In this document: one piece after another, positions 55,063-64,000 of the stretch
Layout of the letters: every line of letters starts with the position of its first letter
Position numbering within the stretch: the first letter of the stretch is position 1
Origin: Actinosynnema pretiosum
Lineage (GTDB): Bacteria > Actinomycetota > Actinomycetes > Mycobacteriales > Pseudonocardiaceae
DNA: 64,000 bases
Direction: 5' to 3'
Assembly: GCF_024171695.1 (NCBI RefSeq)
Contig: NZ_JAMTCF010000012.1
Span: 1 to 64,000, forward strand
Made by a program: the position numbers and the translations under genes
The notes under the pieces: generated by a model
Database searches by the model: none
What the model saw: only the letters and a program-made list of their open reading frames with translations
What the model was told of the DNA's origin: nothing

Positions 55063-56075
55063 CCGGGGAGGGACTGAACCGCGGTCGGGGGGCCGACGGA
55101 CAGCGGGCAGTGGGCAACGGGCAACGGGCAGTGCGTGGTGAGTGGTGAGCGGCGCGTGGCGCGTGCCGGACAGCGGGCGACGGGGCGGGGCACGACTGGC
55201 GGGGCACGACGAGCAGGGCGCGGCGAGCAGGGCAGCAGGGCAGGACACCGGTCAAAGGAAGCGCCTCGTCAAAGAGCGGCGGGCGCTCCGACTGGACCGG
55301 CGTCGGGGGTTGGTCGGTGGCGGTCTTCAGCGATGACGTCCCTCCTGGACCGCCGGTGGTCGAGCACACCGGACCGGTGGGTTTCCCGGCCGGTCGGAAA
55401 GCGCTTTCCGCAACGGTGGAACGTGGACCGGGCAGACCGGCGACGAGGCGCGAGAACACGAGGCAGGAGCCGCAGGGCTGAGGCGCGGGACGGGACCGCT
55501 GGGCATGACGCGGGACGGGGAGTGCGCCCATCCAGCGCGAGGCGTGCGACGCGAACCGCAGGGCGTGGGGCGCAAGGTCGTGGGGCGCGCGCGCGAGGCG
55601 TGAGCCGCAAGGTGTGGGGGCGGGGAGTGCAGGGCTGAGGCGCGGGGCGGGGGGCGTGCGGCACCCGCCGTGAGGCGTGTGCGCGAGGCGTTCGGCGTGA
55701 GCCGTGGGCGCGTGGCGTTCGGCATCCCGTGTGAGGCGTGTGCGCGAGGCGTTCGGCGCGAGCCGCGGAGCGCGGCATCCGGCACGGGGCATCCCCCGCG
55801 AGGCGTGAGCGCGGGGCATCCCCCGCGAGGCGTGAGCGCGAGGCATTCAGCGCGAGCCGTGGAGCGCGGCATCCGGCGCGGGCATCCGGCACGAGGCGTG
55901 GGCGCGGGGCGTTCAACGCGAGCTGCGAGGCGTGCGACATCCGGTGCGCGGCGTGAGCTGGAAGCGCGTGCCGCGCCCGTCGCCGCCGCCCACAACGCCG
56001 GAGTGCCCGGCCCGCCGAGGCGGACCGGGCACTCCGGTGGTCTGGCTGATGTGCTTCCGGTTTCCCGTGGGGAAC
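55063..56075. repeat. About 0.9 kb of degenerate repeats
   Basis: The region 55080-55985 is built from drifting units such as GGGCATCCCCCGCGAGGCGT and GGGCAGTGGGCAACGGGC. An exact 27-base tandem copy occurs at 55786-55812 and 55813-55839. All frames are Arg/Ala/His low-complexity and I call no gene. A hairpin (GCCCGGCCCGCC with its complement) near 56005-56035 may terminate groEL. Confidence 0.75.
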
Positions 56076-57827
<1,752 letters not shown>

Positions 57828-57849
57828 TCACCGTCCCAGCCTGCTTGTG

Positions 57850-57876
57850 CTGGCACTCAGCAGTGCCGAGTGCCAG
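57850..57876. promoter_or_regulatory. CIRCE operator 1 of groEL
   Basis: CTGGCACTC, nine bases, GAGTGCCAG: perfect inverted repeat of HrcA type (consensus TTAGCACTC-N9-GAGTGCTAA). Confidence 0.85.
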
Positions 57877-57884
57877 GTTCGTGT

Positions 57885-57911
57885 TTAGCACTCACCACCG
57901 GAGAGTGCAAG
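57885..57911. promoter_or_regulatory. CIRCE operator 2 of groEL
   Basis: TTAGCACTC, nine bases, GAGTGCAAG. It keeps the full left half of the consensus and all but two bases of the right. It lies 8 bases from operator 1. Confidence 0.82.
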
Positions 57912-57937
57912 AACCGCAGCTCAGGGAGAGGCGTCTA

Positions 57938-59302
57938 TCAGGCGGACGGGGGAACGGACGGCGACTCGGCGTCACCGATCACGGCGGACGGGGCCCCCGC
58001 GCCACCCGGCAGGGCGGCGCTCACCGGGACGGCGCCGGACGGGACAGCGTCGGCCGGGACAGCGCCTGCCGGGACGGCGCTCGCCGAGGCCTGGCCGGGC
58101 ACGGCGGGGCCGGACGACGCGGGCAGGCTCGACGGCGGGCGGGTCGGCTCGTCCTCGGGCTTGAGGACCAGCACCAGGACGATGATCACCACCACCGCGA
58201 TCGCGCCCGCGACGGCGGGCGCGAACCACGCGGGCCTCGGCTGCTTGGTGTCCGAGAACGCGCTCACCCCGACCGGCGTCGGCGGGCGCAGCCGGACCGG
58301 CTCCGACGGCGGGTACTGCTGCTGGTGCTGCTGCGGGTAGCCGGGGCGCTGCGGGTAGCCGCCCTGCTGCGCGGGGAAGCCGCCGCTGGCGGGGCCGACG
58401 TGCGGCTGCCCGACGTGCGGCTGCGGCGGGGCGGGCGCGCCCGCCGGGCGGGGCGGGGTGCTCTGCTGCGCGGCCTGGCCGAGCGCGGCGGTGACGGCGG
58501 TGATGAACTCGTGGCAGGTCGCGAACCGCTGCGCCGGGTCCTTCGAGGTGCCCTTGCGCAGCACGTCGTCCACGGCGGGCGGCAGCGCCACCAGCGAGGT
58601 GATCGGCGGGATCTCCGAGCCGAGGTGGCCCTGGATGACGTCCTGCACGCCGCCCTGGAACGGCGGGCGGCCGGTCAGGCAGGCGAACACCATGCAGGCG
58701 AGCGCGTACTGGTCGGTGCGGCCGTCGAGCGGCTCGCCGCGCAGGTGCTCGGGCGCGGCGTAGGTGGGCGAGCCGAGGAAGTCGCCGGTGCGGGTGCGGT
58801 GGCCGGTCGCGCCGCGCCGGGTGAGGCCGAAGTCGGCCAGGTACACGTGCTCGCGGGTGGCCTCCTTCGTGGTGACCAGCACGTTCGCCGGCTTCACGTC
58901 CAGGTGCACCAGGCCCTTGCCGTGCAGCATGTCCAGCGCCTCGGCGACCTGCTCCAGCAGCACGAGGGCGCGCGCGGGCGCGAGGGGCCCGTCCTTGATG
59001 TGGGTGGCGAGGTCCTGGCCGTCCACCAGCCGCATGGCGATGTACAGCAGCCCGTCGACCTCGTCGAAGTCGTACAGGGGGACGATGTTGGCGTGGTCGA
59101 TGGCCGAGGTGTTGCGGGCCTCGTCCACGAAGCGCTCGCGGAACTCGGCGTCCGCCGTCAGGTGCTCGCCGATGACCTTCAGCGCCACCTTGCGGCCGAG
59201 CCTGACGTCCGTGGCCTTGTAGGTGACGCTCATGCCACCGCGACCGAGCACCCCGTCGATCCGGTAGTGCCCCAACCGCCGTCCGCTCAGGTCCTCCGAC
59301 AC
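57938..59302 (-). CDS. Ser/Thr protein kinase with external tail
   Basis: 454 residues from GTG 59302. Kinase domain in the first 270: YRIDGVLGRGGMSVTYKATD, VALKVIGEHL (Lys), HLDVKPANVLV and LADFGLTRRG. The catalytic-loop Arg is Leu (HLD), so it is a non-RD kinase. Then a Gln/Pro-rich linker, one membrane helix (FAPAVAGAIAVVVIIVLVLV) and a short outer tail of degenerate AVPAG/AVPAD repeats with Ser/Thr. No PASTA domain. It lies just upstream of groEL in the same direction. Confidence 0.92.
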   Translation of the reverse strand: MSEDLSGRRLGHYRIDGVLGRGGMSVTYKATDVRLGRKVALKVIGEHLTADAEFRERFVDEARNTSAIDHANIVPLYDFDEVDGLLYIAMRLVDGQDLATHIKDGPLAPARALVLLEQVAEALDMLHGKGLVHLDVKPANVLVTTKEATREHVYLADFGLTRRGATGHRTRTGDFLGSPTYAAPEHLRGEPLDGRTDQYALACMVFACLTGRPPFQGGVQDVIQGHLGSEIPPITSLVALPPAVDDVLRKGTSKDPAQRFATCHEFITAVTAALGQAAQQSTPPRPAGAPAPPQPHVGQPHVGPASGGFPAQQGGYPQRPGYPQQHQQQYPPSEPVRLRPPTPVGVSAFSDTKQPRPAWFAPAVAGAIAVVVIIVLVLVLKPEDEPTRPPSSLPASSGPAVPGQASASAVPAGAVPADAVPSGAVPVSAALPGGAGAPSAVIGDAESPSVPPSA

Positions 59303-59449
59303 GCGAGGCAGCCTAACCCGCGAGCGGCACCGCCCGCGCCCAGTCCCGTGCAAACGGCGTCCGTCCCCACGAGATCACCCTCCCCGGCTCCGCCACCGCC
59401 GGGAACCGGCGGGACGCCCGGCCCACCCGGCGGGCGGGCCGGGCGGGCG

Positions 59450-59656
59450 TCAGGACGCCTTGCGGACGTCCGAGGCCTGGCTGCGGCCGTCGCGGCCCGC
59501 CTGGATCTCGAACTCCACCCGGTCGCCCTCCGCGAGCGTGCGGAACCCGTCCATCACGATCGCCGAGTAGTGGACGAAGACGTCCGGCCCGCCGTCGGCG
59601 GCGATGAAGCCGTACCCCTTCTCCGAGTTGAACCACTTGACCGTGCCGACAGCCAA
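59450..59656 (-). CDS. Cold-shock protein, CspA type
   Basis: 68 residues from TTG 59656; AAGGAGG lies 6 bases upstream, which supports this unusual start. [20 protein letters not shown] and DVFVHYSAI carry RNP1 and RNP2. Binds single-stranded RNA and DNA. The 147 bases after its stop fold into a GC-rich hairpin (59411-59450). Confidence 0.9.
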   Translation of the reverse strand: MAVGTVKWFNSEKGYGFIAADGGPDVFVHYSAIVMDGFRTLAEGDRVEFEIQAGRDGRSQASDVRKAS

Positions 59657-59862
59657 GACGTCCTCCTTCGAGAAATACCTGAGCAAAGCGCCACGCTAGA
59701 GGTGCGGAGCGCGCTCGGGATACCTCCTTACGGAGTCTTACGGGGTCAAGCGGTCGCGCTGAGTCCGTTGTCCCGCAACGCTGTCCCGCAACGCGGTCGG
59801 GTAACACCGTCGGGTCGGGTGGGCGGTCGGGCGAGGTCGCCGGGCGGGCGGTCGCCCGGCGC

Positions 59863-60480
59863 TCAGGACCTGCGGCGCGGGTTGCGGGTCCTGGTGAGGA
59901 CGAGGCCGGGGCCTGCGAAGTCGAGCGCGAGGCCGGTGCCGTCGCGCACCGACTGCGGCAGGTCCGGGGAGACCGCGCGGAGCCTGCACTGGACGGTGTC
60001 GGCGAAGGCGAGCACGTGGCCGCTGTGCAGGGTGACCAGCTCGCCGGGTTCGAGGGTGACGACGTCGACGGCGCCCGCGCAGGCCAGCACGAGCGGGCCG
60101 GTGCCGTAGGCGTAGTTGAGGAAGCCCGCGTCGCCGCCGTGCAGCGCGCGCAGGGGCGGCGCGGCCGGGTCGAGGCCGACGGTGCTGGCGCAGGCCAGCC
60201 AGGCGTCGCCCGCGAAGCACCAGCCGGACTTGCCGTCCAGGTCGACCACGTGCAGGTCGCCGGGCACGCCGGGGACGACGTCCACCCAGCCGCCCTCGGG
60301 GCCGGAGGTGCACAGCGCGGCGCGCACGCCCTTGCCCTTGGTGCGGGTGTCGAAGCCGACGCCGTAGCTGGTCCCGAGCACGGAGCCGCGCTCCACGAGG
60401 ACCGGCTCGGCCGGGGCGAGCAGCAGCCGCGCCACGCCGTAGCCGGGCGTGTGCCTGGTCCGCACCTGCACTGTGGTCAT
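59863..60480 (-). CDS. AIM24/TIGR00266-family protein
   Basis: 205 residues from ATG 60480, with AGGGGG close upstream. A beta-rich fold (VARLLLAPAEPVLVERGSVL, DAWLACASTVGLDPA, GTGPLVLACAGAVDVVTLEP, GHVLAFADTVQCRLRAV) matches the AIM24 family. Function in bacteria is unknown. It diverges from moeA, 70 bases apart. Confidence 0.82.
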   Translation of the reverse strand: MTTVQVRTRHTPGYGVARLLLAPAEPVLVERGSVLGTSYGVGFDTRTKGKGVRAALCTSGPEGGWVDVVPGVPGDLHVVDLDGKSGWCFAGDAWLACASTVGLDPAAPPLRALHGGDAGFLNYAYGTGPLVLACAGAVDVVTLEPGELVTLHSGHVLAFADTVQCRLRAVSPDLPQSVRDGTGLALDFAGPGLVLTRTRNPRRRS

Positions 60481-60549
60481 CCCCCTGTCACCCGGCCCCT
60501 CACCCGGCCGGTTCGTGCAGTCTCGCACGAGAGGGGGAGGATGGTCGGC

Positions 60550-61746
60550 GTGTCCAACGCGTTGACCGGAGTCGCTGCTCACAAGGCCCGCATCGCCGAT
60601 CTGATCGGCGTCGCGCCGGTGGTCGAACTGCCGCTGGCCGACTGCCTCGGGCTGGTGCTGGCCTCAGATGCGGTGGCCCCGGTGGCGCTGCCGCCGTTCG
60701 ACAACTCGGCGATGGACGGCTACGCGGTGCGGGTCGCGGACCTGGCCGAGCTGCCGGTGGTGCTGCCGGTGCCGGAGGACATCCCGGCCGGGCGGGTGGA
60801 CGTGGTCCCGCTGGAGCCGGGGACCGCGCACCGGATCATGACCGGCGCGCCGGTGCCGCCGGGCGCGGACGCGGTCGTGCAGGTCGAGTGGACCGACGCG
60901 GGCGTGGAGTCGGTGCGGGTCGACCGGGGCGTGCGGCTCGGGCAGAACGTGCGGCGGGCCGAGGACGACGTCAAGGTCGGCGAGGTGGCGCTGCGGGTGG
61001 GCCGGGTGCTGGGGGCCGCGCAGCTGGGGCTGGTGTCCGCGCTGGGCATCCCGGTGCTGCCGGTGCGCAGGCGGTTGCGGGTGCTGGTGCTGTCGACCGG
61101 GTCGGAGCTGGTGGCGCCGGGCGAGCCGCTGCTGCCGGGGCAGATCTACGAGTCGAACGGGCTGATGCTGGCGGCGGCGGTGCGCGAGGCGGGCGGCGAG
61201 GCCGAGCAGCTGCGGTTCGTGCCGGACGACGTGGCGCGGTTCCGGGCGGTGGTGGAGGAGCGGATCGGTGAGTTCGACCTGCTGCTGACCTCCGGCGGGG
61301 TGAGCGCGGGCGCGTACGAGGTGGTCAAGGACGCGCTGACCGGGCGGGGCGTGGAGTTCACCAAGGTGGCGATGCAGCCGGGCGGGCCGCAGGGGTCGGG
61401 CCGGTACCTGGGGGTGCCGGTGGCGACGCTGCCGGGGAACCCGGTGAGCGCGCAGGTGTCGTTCGAGGTGTTCGTGCGGCCCGCGCTGCGGGCGGCGATG
61501 GGGTTCGCGGACGCGGAGCGGCCGACGGCGGTGGCGCGGCTGCGCGGGTCGATCACCGCGCCGTCGGGGAAGACGCAGTTCCGGCGCGGGGCGTACGACG
61601 CGGGCTCGGGCCAGGTGGTGACGCCGGTGGGCGGGCCGGGGTCGCACCTGCTGTCGTCGCTGGCGCTGAGCAACTGCCTGATCGAGGTGCCCGCCGAGGT
61701 CGACGAGCTGGCGGACGGCGCCGAGGTGCTGGTCCGGCTGCTCTGA
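60550..61746 (+). CDS. moeA: Molybdopterin molybdenumtransferase MoeA
   Basis: 398 residues from GTG 60550 (GGAGG about 9 bases upstream; ATG 60541 lies too close to it). Domain signs: PPFDNSAMDGYAVRVADL, RIMTGAPVPPGADAVVQVEW, RVLVLSTGSELVAPGEPLLP, DLLLTSGGVSAGAYEVVKDA, VATLPGNPVSAQVSFEVFVRP. It inserts molybdate into adenylated molybdopterin, the last step after the moa genes and mog of this window. The same position near psd is found in mycobacteria. Confidence 0.95.
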   Translation: MSNALTGVAAHKARIADLIGVAPVVELPLADCLGLVLASDAVAPVALPPFDNSAMDGYAVRVADLAELPVVLPVPEDIPAGRVDVVPLEPGTAHRIMTGAPVPPGADAVVQVEWTDAGVESVRVDRGVRLGQNVRRAEDDVKVGEVALRVGRVLGAAQLGLVSALGIPVLPVRRRLRVLVLSTGSELVAPGEPLLPGQIYESNGLMLAAAVREAGGEAEQLRFVPDDVARFRAVVEERIGEFDLLLTSGGVSAGAYEVVKDALTGRGVEFTKVAMQPGGPQGSGRYLGVPVATLPGNPVSAQVSFEVFVRPALRAAMGFADAERPTAVARLRGSITAPSGKTQFRRGAYDAGSGQVVTPVGGPGSHLLSSLALSNCLIEVPAEVDELADGAEVLVRLL

Positions 61747-61754
61747 GGTACTCC

Positions 61755-61766
61755 CCCTTATAAGGG
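61755..61766. promoter_or_regulatory. CCCTTATAAGGG palindrome
   Basis: A perfect 12-base palindrome with an AT centre in very GC-rich DNA, 9 bases after the moeA stop and 128 bases before the M48 gene. It could be an operator of the protease or a small terminator. A TATATGG near 61806 may be its -10 box. Confidence 0.35.
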
Positions 61767-61893
61767 TGCGCGGCACGCCTCCCCACGGCTTCTGAATGAT
61801 CTTCGTATATGGGGTGTGACCTGCGTCGGGCGCGTGCTACCGTGCCGCCGCCCGCCAGGGGGGCGGGCCTTCTCCACCCACTGAGGGATTGCC

Positions 61894-63405
61894 ATGCGCG
61901 CGGTTCTCGCCGTCGGCTTGCTGATCGGCTTCTTCGTCCTCTTCACCGCGCTCACCGTCGGGCTGTGCGCGCTCACCGTGTACGGCTTCATGACAGGCCG
62001 CGAGTTCAACGCGATCAAGATCGCGCTCATCGCGGTCCCGCTGGTCCTGATCCTGGTCAGCGCCCTCTACAAGGCGCTCAAGGCGCGCGACGAGGTCGAG
62101 GGCGCCCCGCTCACCCGCGAGGAGCAGCCCGAGCTGTGGGCGACCGTGGACGAGCTGGCCGCCGTCGCGGGCACCAGGGGTCCGGACGAGATCCGGCTGA
62201 TCGGGGCGGTCAACGCGGCCGTGTCCGAGCAGGCGCCGATGCTGGGCCTGCGCGCGGGCCGCCGGACCATGCTGATCGGCCTGCCGCTGCTGGCCGGGCT
62301 GACCGCGAGCGAGCTGCGGTCGGTGCTGGCGCACGAGCTGGGCCACTACGGCGGCGGGCACACCAAGCTGTCCGCGCTGACCTACCGCGCCAAGGAGGCG
62401 CTGGCGCACGTGGTCGACGGCCTGGACGACACGTTCCTCCAGCGCCCGTTCGGCTGGTACGCGAAGCTCTACGCGCGGGTGGCCGCGTCGGTGAACCGCA
62501 GGCAGGAGCTGGACGCCGACACCGCGTCGGTGACCGCCGCCGGGCGCGAGGCCGCCCAGTCGGCGCTGCGGAAGCTGCCGGTGCTCGGCGCGGCGTGGAA
62601 CGGCTACCAGGCGCAGTTCCTGTCCCTGGGCGCGCGGGCCGAGCTGACGCCGCCGGTGATGGCCGGGTTCCACGCCTACCTGTCCGACCCGGAGCGGCGG
62701 GAGCGGATGGACGGGGCGCGGGCCGAGCTGCTGGCGCGCGAGCCGGAGTCGGTGTTCGACAGCCACCCGCCGGTGCGCGAGCGGGTCGGCCGGATGGAGG
62801 CGCTGCCCTCGCCCGAGGTCGAGCGGGACGACCGCCCGGCGTGGGCGCTGCTGAGCGGGGCGACCACCGACCTGGAGCGCTCGATCATGGTGGGTGGCGG
62901 GTTCGGGCCGTCCGCCGACTGGGACGAGGTGGTGGGCGTCCTCGCGAAGGAGCACGGGGAGCGGCGGGCCGAGCTGCTGGCCGTCGCGGGCGCGCGGGCC
63001 GGTCTGGCGGGCGAGGTGTCGCTGGACGACGCGCTGGCCGCGCTGGCCTCGCCCGCGCACCGGGACGAGCTGCTGGGGCACCTGCTGTCGGCGGAGCTGC
63101 TGGGCGGCGAGGTGCCCGAGGACCAGCGGGCGCAGGTGCTGGCCGGGCTGCTCGGGGCGGTGCTGGAGCACGAGCTGGTGGCCGCCGGGGTCGGCGCGTA
63201 CGCGGCGGACTGGGGCAAGCAGTGGGTGGTGCGGCTGGAGGACGGGCGCGCCGTCGACGGGCCGCCCCTGTTCGCCGAGGTGCTGGACGGGCCGGAGGCG
63301 GCGGCGCTGGCGTGGAAGCGGTCGGCGGACGTGCTCGGGACGCGGCGCGCGCAGGTGACCAGGGTGCAGCGGATCACCAAGGACTCGGTCGCGCCGACCG
63401 CCTGA
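61894..63405 (+). CDS. M48-family membrane metalloprotease
   Basis: 503 residues from ATG 61894. Two N-terminal membrane helices (residues 3-30 and 45-58), then a peptidase M48 domain: HELGH (147-151) and the downstream RRQELDADTASV (third metal ligand Glu and Asp). HtpX/Ste24-like zinc protease. The C-terminal 200 residues are acidic and helical (DDALAALASPAHRDELL) and not found in HtpX itself. Membrane quality control is likely; substrate unknown. Confidence 0.9.
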   Translation: MRAVLAVGLLIGFFVLFTALTVGLCALTVYGFMTGREFNAIKIALIAVPLVLILVSALYKALKARDEVEGAPLTREEQPELWATVDELAAVAGTRGPDEIRLIGAVNAAVSEQAPMLGLRAGRRTMLIGLPLLAGLTASELRSVLAHELGHYGGGHTKLSALTYRAKEALAHVVDGLDDTFLQRPFGWYAKLYARVAASVNRRQELDADTASVTAAGREAAQSALRKLPVLGAAWNGYQAQFLSLGARAELTPPVMAGFHAYLSDPERRERMDGARAELLAREPESVFDSHPPVRERVGRMEALPSPEVERDDRPAWALLSGATTDLERSIMVGGGFGPSADWDEVVGVLAKEHGERRAELLAVAGARAGLAGEVSLDDALAALASPAHRDELLGHLLSAELLGGEVPEDQRAQVLAGLLGAVLEHELVAAGVGAYAADWGKQWVVRLEDGRAVDGPPLFAEVLDGPEAAALAWKRSADVLGTRRAQVTRVQRITKDSVAPTA

Positions 63406-63480
63406 TCCGGCTGACCCGGCCGACTTGGCTGATCCGGCTGATCCGGCTGACCTGGCTGGCCCGGCTGATCCGGTTGACCC
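63406..63480. repeat. Short tandem repeats after the protease
   Basis: GATCCGGCTGATCCGGCTGA-type units, period about 9-10, run for 75 bases directly after the stop. Similar short repeat patches appear at 14200-14280 and near 18700. Confidence 0.7.
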
Positions 63481-63556
63481 GGTGTGGGAGGGGCCCTCGG
63501 CGCGTGCGTCCGACCGGGTGTGACCGAGGGCTCATATTCAACGATGGAACATGCAT

Positions 63557-63572
63557 TGTGATCTGAATTACA
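63557..63572. promoter_or_regulatory. CRP-like site before psd
   Basis: TGTGATCTGAATTACA follows the TGTGA-N6-TCACA pattern with one mismatch. It lies in an AT-rich patch 130-145 bases before the psd start. A TACGGCCGTA palindrome is at 63581-63590. Confidence 0.45.
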
Positions 63573-63703
63573 CTCTGCGATACGGCCGTACCACTTGCCA
63601 GTCCGATTGCCCGTGCGTTCGTCGGGGGCGCACGGGCAACCCGGACGTTCCGGGGCAGACCGCGTAGCGTGTGGCGGAACCACGCCCACACATCGGAAGA
63701 GAC

Positions 63704-64000
63704 ATGACGGTCGATCGCGACAAGCACAACAGTGGTGCCGTTTCCCACTTCATCGAGCTCGCCAAGGGGATCGTCCCCCCGATGCACCCCGCGGGCCGCC
63801 CGTTCGTCGCAGGCGCGGCGGCGGCGACGCTCCTGCTGCGCCGGATCTCCAAGCCCGCCGGTGTCGTCGGCGCGCTGGTGACCGCGTGGGTCGCGTGGTT
63901 CTTCCGCGAGCCCAAGCGCACCACCCCCACCCGCGCGGGCCTGGCGATCGCGCCCGCCGACGGCACCGTGTCGCACGTCGTCGAGGCGCTGCCGCCCGCC
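63704..64000 (+). CDS. psd: Phosphatidylserine decarboxylase, N-terminal part
   Basis: Partial; 99 codons are visible from ATG 63704, the rest lies beyond the right edge. GGAAGAG lies a few bases upstream. FFREPKRTTPTRAGLAIAPADG and VSHVVEALPPA are typical of the short, actinobacterial type. The pyruvoyl cleavage site is outside. The enzyme makes phosphatidylethanolamine at the membrane. It follows moeA and an M48 protease, in line with the mycobacterial moeA2-psd-pssA order. Confidence 0.9.
   Translation, partial: MTVDRDKHNSGAVSHFIELAKGIVPPMHPAGRPFVAGAAAATLLLRRISKPAGVVGALVTAWVAWFFREPKRTTPTRAGLAIAPADGTVSHVVEALPPA

Overview
This window is very GC-rich, uses many GTG starts and many 4-base start/stop overlaps, and carries mycothiol-type, resuscitation-promoting-factor, conservon and das gene families. 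It looks like a filamentous actinomycete of the Pseudonocardiaceae, possibly Actinosynnema. The genus is an inference, not a proof.

Layout. 1-1 kb: the end of an IS5-like insertion sequence beside a large inverted-repeat element. 1-24.7 kb: a mostly house-keeping block. It holds a sacsin-like ATPase coupled to DUF3027, a glutaminyl cyclase, an MFS carrier, a DUF2771 lipoprotein, a cold-shock protein, HAD phosphatases, a TetR regulator with a huge low-complexity tail, YccF, a MarR/HAD pair, and the molybdopterin genes moaA-moaD and moaC-mog-moaE placed around an Rpf muralytic enzyme. Malic enzyme and an XPB-associated protein follow. From memory this resembles the M. tuberculosis Rv0861c-Rv0883c neighbourhood. 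24.8-39.9 kb: a secreted Asp/Leu/Gly-repeat protein, a four-gene conservon (cvnA-D), a solute-binding lipoprotein, three LppU-like proteins in a row, an XPB-type DNA repair helicase, MenC and XdhC.

40.3-47.9 kb is an accessory island of lower GC, seven co-directional genes. They are a cytosine-5 DNA methyltransferase, a GIY-YIG nuclease, a Vsr nuclease, a protein I cannot name, a ParB-like protein, a SNF2 ATPase, and a nuclease of the NO-VEIN/DUF3883 type. The first three look like a restriction-modification module. The last four are the best candidate in the window for an undescribed defence system.

48-53.6 kb: PspC, then a das-type chitobiose/N-acetylglucosamine uptake operon (binding protein, two permeases, GH20 hexosaminidase) and cutC, both carrying DasR-like operators. 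54-55 kb: an ECF sigma factor with a small partner, followed by about 0.9 kb of degenerate repeats. 56-64 kb: groEL with two CIRCE operators, a Ser/Thr kinase, a cold-shock protein, an AIM24-family protein, moeA, an M48 protease and the start of psd. This end recalls Rv0440-Rv0436c.

Molybdenum cofactor synthesis (moaA, moaC, moaD, moaE, mog, moeA) plus XdhC recur through the window, which suggests the host makes molybdenum hydroxylases. Several gene-free stretches are filled with GC-rich degenerate tandem repeats. I saw no rRNA, tRNA or CRISPR array.
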